Below are positions 31,219-39,408 of a stretch of DNA of 64,000 bases, piece after piece. The stretch is from contig NZ_QHLX01000003.1 of assembly GCF_004135675.1 (NCBI RefSeq), positions 62,001 to 126,000 on the forward strand. Reading direction: 5' to 3'. The position numbers and the translations under genes are program-made. Within the stretch, counting starts at the first letter, position 1, and each line of letters opens with the position of its first letter. The DNA comes from Marinitoga lauensis (GTDB taxonomy: Bacteria; Thermotogota; Thermotogae; Petrotogales; Petrotogaceae). The notes under the pieces were generated by a model. It saw nothing but the letters and a program-made list of their open reading frames with translations, ran no database searches and had not been told where the DNA came from.

Positions 31219-32080
31219 ATATGTAGGTGGTCAGGCAGTAATAGAAGGCGTTATGATGAAAGGAATTAATACTGTTGTGGCCGTAAGAAGAAATGATGGG
31301 AAAATTCAGGTTAAAAGATTAAGAGAAAGTTCTTTTGGTTGGTTAGAAAAAATCCCCTTTATAAGAGGCTTCTTTGTTTTATTAAAAGCAATGATAATTG
31401 GAATGGAAGCTCTTTCATATTCTGCGAATGTTTCTGGTGAAGAGGAAATTACGAAGAAAGATATGATTGTTTCAATATTATTAGCGTTTTTATTTGCGAT
31501 TGGTGGTTTTGGTTTAGGACCTATGTTTTTAACAAAATTATTTCACATTCAAAATGAATTCTGGTTTTCCTTAGTCGAAGGTGTGATAAGAGCATTTTTT
31601 GTAATATTGTATATATGGGTAATTTCTTTATTTAAAGATATAAAACGAGTTTTTGAATACCATGGAGCAGAACATAAAACGGTTTATACTTATGAAGATG
31701 GTAAAGAATTAGCTGTTCATAATGCCAAAAAGTATACAACTTTGCATCCAAGATGTGGAACTAGTTTTTTAATTATAACAGTTTTTGCTTCCATTATAGT
31801 GTTTTCTATAACAGGTGCATTGGGATACACAACATTGTTAGCAAAAGTTGTTACAAGAATTGTATTATTACCGTTAGTGGCTGGATTTGCTTATGAATTT
31901 CAAAGATTTACAGCCAAAATAATAGATACATGGGTTGGAAAAATTTTGGCCTGGCCAGGGTTGGCATTGCAAAAAATTACTACATCTGAACCTGATGAAA
32001 AACAGCTTGAAGTTGCAATTGTATCATTAAAATATGCTTTGAAAGAAGATTTTGACGGCGAAGAAGTTGTAGAAGTTTAA
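31196..32080 (+). CDS. DUF1385 membrane protein (YqhQ family)
   Basis: 294 residues beginning with the family signature GGQAVIEGVMMKG. Membrane helices at about 95-120, 130-155, 195-220 and 225-245 are seen (IVSILLAFLFAIGGFGLG, FLIITVFASIIVFSITGAL). The conserved cytosolic motifs YHGAEHKTVYTYE and HPRCGTSF are present. Such proteins are common next to prfA/rpmE in other bacteria; the biochemical role is not established. Intact. Confidence 0.9.
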   Translation: MKKREMPKYVGGQAVIEGVMMKGINTVVAVRRNDGKIQVKRLRESSFGWLEKIPFIRGFFVLLKAMIIGMEALSYSANVSGEEEITKKDMIVSILLAFLFAIGGFGLGPMFLTKLFHIQNEFWFSLVEGVIRAFFVILYIWVISLFKDIKRVFEYHGAEHKTVYTYEDGKELAVHNAKKYTTLHPRCGTSFLIITVFASIIVFSITGALGYTTLLAKVVTRIVLLPLVAGFAYEFQRFTAKIIDTWVGKILAWPGLALQKITTSEPDEKQLEVAIVSLKYALKEDFDGEEVVEV

Positions 32081-32091
32081 ATTATTATCAA

Positions 32092-32120
32092 TTGACTTTT
32101 AACATTTTATATAATATAAT
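32092..32120 (+). promoter_or_regulatory. rpsO promoter
   Basis: TTGACT (32092-32097) and TATAAT (32115-32120), 17-base spacer. Confidence 0.82.
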
Positions 32121-32127
32121 ATAAATA

Positions 32128-32169
32128 CCTTAGCTCAGATAATGGAGTAAACCTTATCTTGGCTAAAGG
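32128..32169 (+). promoter_or_regulatory. Candidate S15 autoregulatory leader hairpin
   Basis: CCTTAGCTCAGATAA pairs with TTATCTTGGCTAAAGG around a loop of about 11 bases, giving a long stem with one internal mismatch and one bulge just before the rpsO ribosome site. S15 represses its own mRNA through leader structures in many bacteria; assigning this one to that role is inference. Confidence 0.55.
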
Positions 32170-32194
32170 AATATATATATGGAGGTAGAGAAGT

Positions 32195-32470
32195 ATGTCA
32201 AGAGGATTAGATCCAGAAATTAAAAACAAAGTTATTGAAGAATTTAAAATCAACGAAAAAGACACAGGTTCGGTTGAAGTTCAAATTGCATTATTAACAG
32301 CAAGAATTAGACACTTAACAGAACACTTAAAAGTTCATTCAAAAGATTTCCATTCAAGAAGAGGATTAATGAAAATGGTTGGTAAAAGAAGAAAAATGTT
32401 GAAATACTTGAAAAAAGAAAGACCAGAAGTTTATAAAGAATTAATTTCAAAATTAGGAATTAGAGGATAA
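32195..32470 (+). CDS. rpsO: 30S ribosomal protein S15
   Basis: 91 residues, complete. Family features: [31 protein letters not shown] region with TGSx[23 protein letters not shown] and [12 protein letters not shown]. It binds 16S rRNA helix 22 during 30S assembly. It is transcribed from its own promoter with a structured leader. In many bacteria pnp follows; here a terminator and hsp20 follow instead. Confidence 0.97.
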   Translation: MSRGLDPEIKNKVIEEFKINEKDTGSVEVQIALLTARIRHLTEHLKVHSKDFHSRRGLMKMVGKRRKMLKYLKKERPEVYKELISKLGIRG

Positions 32471-32478
32471 TAAAAGAT

Positions 32479-32500
32479 AACTCCGAAAGGGAGTTGTTTT
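32479..32500 (+). terminator. rpsO terminator
   Basis: Stem AACTCC / GGAGTT with a GAAAG loop and GTTTTTA tail. Confidence 0.75.
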
Positions 32501-32541
32501 TATATGATACTAATTAAAATAAGTAATCTATAAAATAAAAT

Positions 32542-32570
32542 AAAATCTCCAGGATTATCCTGGAGATTTT
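32542..32570 (-). terminator. hsp20 terminator overlapping its stop codon
   Basis: Perfect 13-bp stem AAAATCTCCAGGA / TCCTGGAGATTTT with loop TTA. Confidence 0.85.
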
Positions 32571-33020
32571 AATCAATATTAATTTGTTTGAATTTTTTAG
32601 CTTTTTCAGGTAATTTTGGTATTTCGATTTTTAGAACACCGTCTTTGAATTTTGCTTTTATTTTTTCATAATCAATATAGTCAGGTAATCTGATGGACCT
32701 TTCAAATTTTCCATAATATCTTTCGCGTTTTATATAGTTTCTACCTTTATCTTCTTTATTATCCTTCTTTTCTGCAGAAATTGTCAAAATGTCATCATCT
32801 AATCTTATGTTTATATCTTTTTTATCATATCCGGGACATCAGCTTCGATTACTATGTCTTTTTCTGTCTCATAGATATCTAAATTAGGCATAGCAAAACC
32901 TTTTGAGTTTTCAAAAATGTCAAGAGTTCCAAAATCATCAAATAGCCTTTCAATTTCTCTTCTCAAAGTTTCAAATGGTTCAAAGAAATTTCCTCTTTCA
33001 TATTTTTTGATTTCACTCAT
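32569..33020 (-). CDS. hsp20: Small heat-shock protein (Hsp20/alpha-crystallin), frameshifted
   Basis: The start is ATG 33020 after GGAGGGAT; the longer frame to 33056 includes that site. The N-terminal part FFEPFETLRREIERLFDDFG leads to the alpha-crystallin domain (MPNLDIYETEKDIVIEADVP). A missing base near 32812-32820 breaks the frame, and the second half continues RLDDDILTISAEKK through FERSIRLPDYIDYEKIKAKF to the typical DGVLKIEIPK motif. It is an ATP-independent chaperone, about 150 residues. It ends in a terminator that overlaps the stop. Confidence 0.9.
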
Positions 33021-33343
33021 GATATCCCTCCTTTTCTTTAATTTTTTCTGTTTCATCGACTTCCATTATATATGACGAAAAAATTTTTATTGAGTTCAAA
33101 AAGTTCAAAAGAATTATAAAAATTTTATAATTCTTTATATTAGCTTATTATAATGTATTTAAATATAAAATTAACTAAAAATTATAGCAATCTTTACTAT
33201 TAATTGATAATAGAAATTATTAATTTTATTTTTCATATATAACAATTTTTTGTAAATTACATGATATAATTTATATTGATAAAATATATTTTCAAAAAGT
33301 CAAAATTACTTTTATTATATTATTAAAAACATAAATTTTAAAT

Positions 33344-33372
33344 TTGTAATTAATATAAAAATCTGATATAAT
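33344..33372 (+). promoter_or_regulatory. Promoter of the nqr operon
   Basis: TTGTAA (33344-33349) and TATAAT (33367-33372), 17-base spacer, with TG one base upstream of the -10. The remaining intergenic stretch 33021-33343 is AT-rich; no nqrA or other gene is visible in it. Confidence 0.72.
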
Positions 33373-33403
33373 TTATCTGAAAATGAAATTAGGGGGTGAT
33401 TTA

Positions 33404-34293
33404 GTGAAAAAAAACTTTTTTCTTAAACAGCCTATGATGAGGCGAGTTCTTTACTCCTTAGCTCCTATATATTTATTTGCTTTATATTTTTATGGAGTTA
33501 GATTATTATTGTTAAGTGTTGTTGTCTTTGGTGGTGGATATTAACTGAATATATAATGGAGAAAAGAGTTAAAAAAAATGTATCAGAAGCTGTTCTGGTA
33601 ACATCTATGCTTTTTGTTCTTTCTTTGCCTCCTTTAACTCCATGGTGGATAGCATTAATTGGTATAATATTTGGCGTTTTATTTGGAAAAGAGGTTTTTG
33701 GAGGTTTTGGGAGGAATCCATTTAATCCTGCTATAGTTGGAAGATTGTTTATCTATATAACATTTCCAAATATTATGACGTATGGTTGGATGGAGCCAGG
33801 TAATTTTGGAATAAATGCTATTACTACGGCAACGCCTTTGAAAATTATGAGAAGTGGAGAAGGGGATTTTAATTTATTAAAGTTGTTTTTTGGGATTAGA
33901 TCTGGATCGATGGGAGAAAGTTTTATATTTTTAATTATTATTGCCGCAATTTATTTAATTTATACAAAAACTGCAAGCTGGAAAATAATAATATCAACAT
34001 TTTTAAGTTCGGTTAGTATGATATATGCATTTTATTTTGTAGGTTTAATAAATTATCCGCTTCAATTCTTAATGTCTGGTAGTTTATTATTTGTTACAGT
34101 ATTTATGGCAACAGATCCTATTAGTGGACCAAAAAATCAAAAAGCTCACTGGTATTATGGAATTTTAATTGGGGTTGTAACAATATTGATTAGAACCTTC
34201 TCGTTATTTCCAGAAGGTACAAGTTTTGCAGTTTTATTGGGAAATACATTTGCACCTTTAATGGATGAACTTCTTATTAAGAAAAGAAAATAA
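33404..34293 (+). CDS. nqrB: Na+-NQR subunit B / RnfD-like membrane subunit, frameshifted
   Basis: GTG start after AGGGGGTGA. The first ~46 residues (KQPMMRRVLYSLAPIYLFAL and on) are joined to the main frame by restoring one T near 33540 (GGGYLTEYIMEKR). Motifs: FGRNPFNPAIVGRLF, the flavinylation region TTATPL (covalent FMN on Thr in this family) and FMATDPISGPKNQKAHWYYG. The end reads FAVLLGNTFAPLMDELL. It has about ten helices. It is a core subunit of the Na+-translocating complex and forms one operon with the genes that follow. Confidence 0.87.
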
Positions 34294-34305
34294 GGGGGAA
34301 TATTT

Positions 34306-34422
34306 ATGATTTATATAAAATCTCTTTTGGACCAAGAAAATCAAAAAGTCATGGTTTTTAATATTATTAGGTATTATAATAAATTTTTGACATTTTATGT
34401 CAAAAAAGAAGGTGGAAAAATG
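34306..34422 (+). CDS. Possible small membrane ORF between nqrB and nqrC
   Basis: An ATG at 34306 with a good AGGGGGA site opens a frame that runs into the nqrC start. In another frame the same bases read SFGPRKSKSHGFLILLGIII, which looks more like a basic segment plus one membrane helix. Indels here prevent a firm reading. It may instead be an N-terminal extension of nqrC. Confidence 0.3.
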
Positions 34423-35025
34423 AAGAAAGAAAGTAAATTATATGTAGTTATATTCACCTTTGTTATTTCATTTATTTTGTTTTTATATTGGCATTAGCCA
34501 ATGAATTGACTAAGGAAAAGGTTAAGATAAATGAAGAACTATTTCAGAGAAAAGCCATTTTATCCGCCATGGGAATCGATTTCAAAACTGATAAAGAAGC
34601 ATATGAGTTATTTAATAAAAAATATCTATTGAAAAATAAAAGATATAGATGTATATAAATCAACTGTAAATGGTGAAGATGTCTATGCTGTTGTTTTATT
34701 GGAAATGGATTGTGGAGTACTATTAGGGAGTACTTGCAGTTAATAAAGATTTGACTCGAATTATAGGAGTAGATTTTATTTCACAAAGTGAAACTCCGGA
34801 TTAGGTGGAAGAATTGAGGAAGCCTGGTTTAAAAGCCAATTTAGATTTGAAAAGATAAAAGATGGAAAAATAAAAATGATTATAGGAGGAACTGGCAAAG
34901 GAGACTTTGATCATGAAAATGGTGAATTTGAAGCAATTACAGGTGCTACAAGAACATCTGAAGCTGTTGCGGCCATGTTAAATAAATATCTGGATATTCT
35001 AAAAAACCTCTTAGGGGTGAATTAA
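34420..35025 (+). CDS. nqrC: Na+-NQR subunit C / RnfG-like flavoprotein, several frameshifts
   Basis: ATG 34420 after GGTGG. It has one N-terminal membrane helix (LYVVIFTFVISFI) followed by an extracytoplasmic FMN domain. Pieces in changing frames read LANELTKEKVKINEELFQRK, LLGVLAVNKDLTRIIGVDFI, SQSETPGLGGRIEEAWF and ENGEFEAITGATRTSEAV. TGATRT matches the S/T-GAxxT motif that carries covalent FMN through the last Thr. Breaks are at about 34485, 34635, 34725 and 34798. It ends two bases before nqrD. Confidence 0.8.
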
Positions 35026-35026
35026 A

Positions 35027-35627
35027 ATGAGTGAATACAAAAAAGTATTAAAAGAAAATGTATGGTACAATAATCCGGTTTTTGTTCAAATTTTGGGCAT
35101 ATGTTCTGCATTAGCTGTTACCAATAATTTAACTAACACATTTATTATGACTGTTGCAGTAAGTTTGGTTACAGCATTTTCGAGTTTAACTATTTCAATA
35201 ATAAAAGGATTAATCCCCGAAAAGTAAGAATGATAGTCCAAACATTAATTATAGCTTTTTATGTTATTATTGTGGATATTATTTTAAGAGCATATTTACC
35301 AGGAATAAGTAAAGCGCTGGGCCATATGTTGGATTAATAATAACCAATTGTATTATTATGGGTAGAGCAGAAGGATTTGCGCAATCAAATGGACCTATTA
35401 TATCTTTTTGGGACGGTTTTACTTCTGGACTAGGATATCTTGTGGTATTAATGGTTGTTGCATTTTTTAGAGAATTGTTGGGTTTTGGTACATTATTTGG
35501 TTATAGAGTTTTGCCAGAAGGATTTATATCATGGACGATTATGCTAATGGCACCAAGTGCATTTTTTATGCTTGCTATTTTCATATGGGTTGCAAAAGGT
35601 TTAATGTTGAGAAAGGAGGCTAAATAA
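35027..35627 (+). CDS. nqrD: Na+-NQR subunit D / RnfE-like membrane subunit, frameshifted
   Basis: The N-terminus [20 protein letters not shown] carries the conserved Cys that binds the intramembrane iron-sulphur centre. After frame changes at about 35225 and 35322 it continues [20 protein letters not shown] and [15 protein letters not shown] (second Cys). Six helices are expected. It overlaps nqrE by one base (TAATG). Confidence 0.86.
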
Positions 35628-36223
35628 TGGCTCCAAATATAAATCCTTTCATATTATTTTTTGCATCGATATTTACAAGCAATATATTACTCGCAAATTT
35701 TCTTGGCATGTGTTCATTTATTTCTATATCAAAGGATATTACATCATCAAATGGTTTAGGTATGGCTGTTACAATGGTAATGACAATAACAACAGCTTTA
35801 AATTGGATTGTATATAATAAAATTATTGTGCCTCTGGGTCTGGAGTATTTAAGATATATTATTTTTATTATTGTTATAGCGGCTGTAGTACAAATACTGG
35901 AAATGCTTATTGATAGATTATCTCCAAACTTATATATGAGTCTTGGTATTTTTTTACCATTGATTACAGTTAACTGTGCAATTTTAGGAGTTTCTTTGTT
36001 TATGCAATTGAGATATTATACATTTATACAATCTATATTTTATGGATTAGGATCAGGTCTTGGCTGGTGGCTTGCTATTATGGCATTAGCAGCAATTAGA
36101 AAAAGAGTAGATAAAAGTCCTAATGTTCCTGCAGCATTAAAAGGTCCTGGGGTGACATTGATTATTATAGGGATAATGGCAATGGCATTTATAGGCTTTT
36201 CAGGAATGCTCAATGTACAGTGA
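35627..36223 (+). CDS. nqrE: Na+-NQR subunit E / RnfA-like membrane subunit
   Basis: 198 residues, intact, six helices. FTSNILLANFLGMCSFISIS and LPLITVNCAILGVSLF carry the two conserved Cys that pair with those of NqrD in the membrane 2Fe-2S site. Translation is coupled to nqrD. The end has GLGSGLGWWLAIMALAAIRK, typical of the family. Confidence 0.92.
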   Translation: MAPNINPFILFFASIFTSNILLANFLGMCSFISISKDITSSNGLGMAVTMVMTITTALNWIVYNKIIVPLGLEYLRYIIFIIVIAAVVQILEMLIDRLSPNLYMSLGIFLPLITVNCAILGVSLFMQLRYYTFIQSIFYGLGSGLGWWLAIMALAAIRKRVDKSPNVPAALKGPGVTLIIIGIMAMAFIGFSGMLNVQ

Positions 36224-36232
36224 GGTGATATT

Positions 36233-37347
36233 ATGAGCCCTATTATATTGGCACCTTTAGTAGTCTCGATTATTAGTGGAGTTTTAGCGGCAATAATTGC
36301 TATAGTTGATGGTATTGTCAATAATTATGGAGAAGTTAAAGTGAATATTAATGGAGAAAAGGAATTAACAGTAAAGGGTGGTGCATCTCTTTTAACAACA
36401 TTATCTGAAACAGGTATTTTTGTTCCCTCTGCATGTGGAGGTAGAGGAAGCTGTGGTGCATGTAAAGTAAAGGTTTTATCAGATATTGGATCACATTTGC
36501 CCACTGAAACCCCATGCTTACACCAGAAGAGATAAAAGAAAATATTAGATTATCCTGTCAGGTTAAAGTAAAAAAAGATATAGAAATATGGCTGCCAGAA
36601 GAACTATTTAATGTAAAAAAATATAAAACAGTAGTTGAATCAATAAAAGATGTAACCCATGATATTAAAGAAGTAAAATTTAAGCTTTTAGAACCATCAG
36701 AAGTTAATTTTAAAGCAGGACAATATATGCAAATTATAATTCCGCCTTATGAAAAAATAAAAGAACCAACACAAAGAGCTTATTCTATATCTTCTTTACC
36801 ATCAGAAAAAAATTCATTTGAATTATTAATACGACTTGTTCCAGGTGGAATCGCAACAACATATGTTCATAATTATTTAAAAGAAGGAGATACAATGGAA
36901 GTAATAGGACCATTTGGTGAATTTTATTTAAGAGACACTGAAGCAGATGTAATAGGGGTTGCAGGTGGTTCGGGTATGGCTCCTTTAAAATCAATAATTT
37001 TAGATATGTATGAAAAAGGAATAACCAATAGAAACGTGTGGTATTTTTTTGGTGCCCGTTCTTTAAGAGATTTATATTATGTTGATATGTTTAGAGAGTT
37101 AGAGAAAAAATGGCCAAACTTTCATTTTGTTCCGGCGTTGTCAGAACCCTTACCAGAAGATAATTGGGAAGGTGAAACGGGATTTATTACAGATGTATTG
37201 GATAAATATATTAAAGAAAAGATGGATCAAAATACTCCTAAAGAAGGATATTTATGCGGTAGTCCTGGAATGATAAATGCATGTGTTAATGTTATGACAA
37301 AAAATGGAATTTCAGAGGACAAAATTTACTATGACAAATTTGCTTAG
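36233..37347 (+). CDS. nqrF: Na+-NQR subunit F (NADH dehydrogenase flavoprotein), frameshifted
   Basis: One N-terminal membrane helix (LVVSIISGVLAAIIAIVDGI) leads to a plant-type 2Fe-2S domain (CGGRGSCGACKVKV with a later Cys in RLSCQVKV). An FAD domain (TQRAYSISSLPSE) and NAD domain (IGVAGGSGMAPLKSIILDMY, YLCGSPGMI) follow. A missing base near 36515 splits it after LPTETP. This order is diagnostic of NqrF, not of RnfB or RnfC. It takes electrons from NADH and passes them to the membrane subunits. Confidence 0.93.
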
Positions 37348-37359
37348 GGGGGTGAAATC

Positions 37360-37818
37360 ATGAAGATGACTCCTGAATTTCAGAAAGCTCAGGCCAATAT
37401 GCAACCAGGTGTCATAACTGCAGATGGATTTATGGGGAATGATGATAGAAATTTAATAGATATTATTATAGAAGACGAGGAGATATTATCCAGTTTAAAT
37501 TGTGATATTAAAACAATAATAAACAAATTAAAATACTTAAAAGAAAAAGGGGAAAAAGGATTAGGAGAGCCAATTACAGTTGATGGGAAATGGGAAGTTC
37601 AAGTTGGGGAAGCGAGAGGACATTTGCCATGTCCTTTTGAAGATGGAATATTCAGAAAAGTAGTGACAAAAGTAGTGAATATTGAAAATAATGAAAGCAT
37701 TATATTTAGTGATTTATCATTACATTTAATTGAGAAACATCATTTTTTTCAGGGAAAAGGATCTCCTTTCAGAATAGATCCGGCAAAATTAATAAGAGTA
37801 TTGGAAATATGTAAATAA
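37360..37818 (+). CDS. Unknown 152-residue protein coupled to nqrF
   Basis: It starts 12 bases after nqrF with a GGGGGTGA site. It is soluble, with no signal peptide or helix long enough to span a membrane. Notable segments are FMGNDDRNLIDIIIEDEEIL, GEARGHLPCPFEDGIFRK and HLIEKHHFFQGKGSPFRIDP. The last has two adjacent His and the former a single Cys, which could be ligands. I do not recognise a family. The tight spacing suggests it serves the NQR complex, for example in assembly or regulation, but that is positional inference. Confidence 0.7.
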   Translation: MKMTPEFQKAQANMQPGVITADGFMGNDDRNLIDIIIEDEEILSSLNCDIKTIINKLKYLKEKGEKGLGEPITVDGKWEVQVGEARGHLPCPFEDGIFRKVVTKVVNIENNESIIFSDLSLHLIEKHHFFQGKGSPFRIDPAKLIRVLEICK

Positions 37819-37860
37819 AAATATTACTCATATATATTGTGTTTTTATGGAGGGATAATT

Positions 37861-39315
37861 ATGTATGATATAACAATAATTGGAGCGGGAGTTATTGGTT
37901 GTGCTATAGCACGAGAATTATCTAAATATAATTTGAAAATATTACAGCTGGAAAAAAGCGATGATGTGAGCAATGGAGCATCAAAAGCAAATAGTGGAAT
38001 TGTTCACGGTGGTTATGCGACAAAGTATGGAACTTTGAAAGGTAAGCTGGCTTTTAAAGGTAGTAGATTGTATAAAAAATTAAACGAAGAATTGAATTTT
38101 GGATATAAAAAAACGGGTGCTCTTGTTTTGGGGTTCGATGAAAAAGATGAAGAGAATATAAAAAAATTATATGAAAACGGATTAAAAAATGGTGTTAATG
38201 AAAGTGAAATGGAAATAATTTATAAAGATAAAATTTTAGAATTGGAACCAAATATAAGCAAAAAAGTAAAAGTGGCTTTGCTGGCAGAAGATGTTGGAAT
38301 AGCTTCGCCATACGAAATGACTATAGCTCTGGCCGAGAATGCTGTGAAAAATGGAGTGGAATTAAAACTTGAAAATGAGGTAAAAGATATTATTGAATAT
38401 GTTGATTATTATGTGGTAATAACTAATAAAGAGACATATAACACAAAATATATTATAAATGCTGCAGGTGTTTATAGTGATAAAATTTCCAGTATGGTTG
38501 GAATAAATAATTTTTTTATAAAGCCAAGAAAAGGTCAATATATAATTTTTCATAAAGGTTACGGGGAAATAATAAGCAGAGTAATTTTTCAAACTCCTAC
38601 AGAAAAAAGTAAAGGTATATTGGTAACGCCCACATATCATGGAAATTTGATGATAGGTCCAAATACGGAGGAAATCGTTGAAAAAGAAGATATGAGTACA
38701 GATGTTGAAGCATTAAAATATATAATACATACAGCAAAAAAATCAGTTCCTGATATTGATTTGAGGAAAGTTCTGACATCATTTTCCGGAATACGTCCTA
38801 CTCCCTCAACAGGAGACTTTATTATTGAAGAATCAAAAAAAGGATTTATCAATGTAGCGGGAATTGAGTCACCTGGCTTAACTTCTTCACCGGCTATAGC
38901 AGAAATGGTAATTAATATATTAGAAAAATCAGGAATTAAGCTTGTAAAAAAAACGGATTTTGATCCTTATAGACCACCAATTATTATAAAAAAGGATTTA
39001 ACATATAAAGAAGTAAATAAAATGTTAAATATTAACTCACCTGATCAAATAATTTGTAGATGCGAGCTGGTAAGTAAAAAAGAAATAATAGACGCTTTAA
39101 ATAGAGGAATACCTATAAAATCTATAGATGCAATAAAAAGAAGAACAAGAGCAGGAATGGGATTTTGCCAGGGAGAATTTTGTGGACCGCGTGTAAGAAA
39201 AGTTATAGCTGAAACATTAAAAATTCCAGAAGATGAAGTTCCTCAAAGAGGTAAAGGATCTGGAATAATACCCAAAAAAGTAAATTTAAATTATTTTAAA
39301 AATCTTGGAATATAA
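37861..39315 (+). CDS. FAD-dependent glycerol-3-phosphate dehydrogenase-like protein with BFD-type C-terminus
   Basis: The best start is ATG 37861, seven bases after GGAGGG; the frame extends to 37837 but without need. The N-terminus YDITIIGAGVIGCAIARELS binds FAD. SKANSGIVHGGYATKYGTLK and GIRPTPSTGDF fit the GlpA/LhgO-type DAO fold. The C-terminus has four Cys: IICRCELVSK and GFCQGEFCGPR, a [2Fe-2S] BFD-like domain found in anaerobic GlpA. It is intact, 484 residues. No glpB, glpC or glpK is adjacent. It may deliver electrons from glycerol-3-phosphate; the acceptor is unknown. Confidence 0.85.
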   Translation: MYDITIIGAGVIGCAIARELSKYNLKILQLEKSDDVSNGASKANSGIVHGGYATKYGTLKGKLAFKGSRLYKKLNEELNFGYKKTGALVLGFDEKDEENIKKLYENGLKNGVNESEMEIIYKDKILELEPNISKKVKVALLAEDVGIASPYEMTIALAENAVKNGVELKLENEVKDIIEYVDYYVVITNKETYNTKYIINAAGVYSDKISSMVGINNFFIKPRKGQYIIFHKGYGEIISRVIFQTPTEKSKGILVTPTYHGNLMIGPNTEEIVEKEDMSTDVEALKYIIHTAKKSVPDIDLRKVLTSFSGIRPTPSTGDFIIEESKKGFINVAGIESPGLTSSPAIAEMVINILEKSGIKLVKKTDFDPYRPPIIIKKDLTYKEVNKMLNINSPDQIICRCELVSKKEIIDALNRGIPIKSIDAIKRRTRAGMGFCQGEFCGPRVRKVIAETLKIPEDEVPQRGKGSGIIPKKVNLNYFKNLGI

Positions 39316-39371
39316 TATTCCGTAAATTATTCGTTTAAAGTAATGTGGTAATGATTTATTACTACATAATT

Positions 39372-39408
39372 AAATAAGAACTCTGGCAATTAGCCAGAGT
39401 TCTTATTT
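39372..39408. terminator. Bidirectional terminator between the GlpA-like gene and amylopullulanase
   Basis: A 16-bp perfect stem, AAATAAGAACTCTGGC / GCCAGAGTTCTTATTT, loop AATTA. It overlaps the minus-strand stop codon at 39407-39409. Confidence 0.88.

Noticed and set aside
33404-37347. The operon as a classical RNF complex
   Set aside because: The last subunit is clearly NqrF (2Fe-2S, FAD and NAD domains), and neither RnfB nor RnfC is present.
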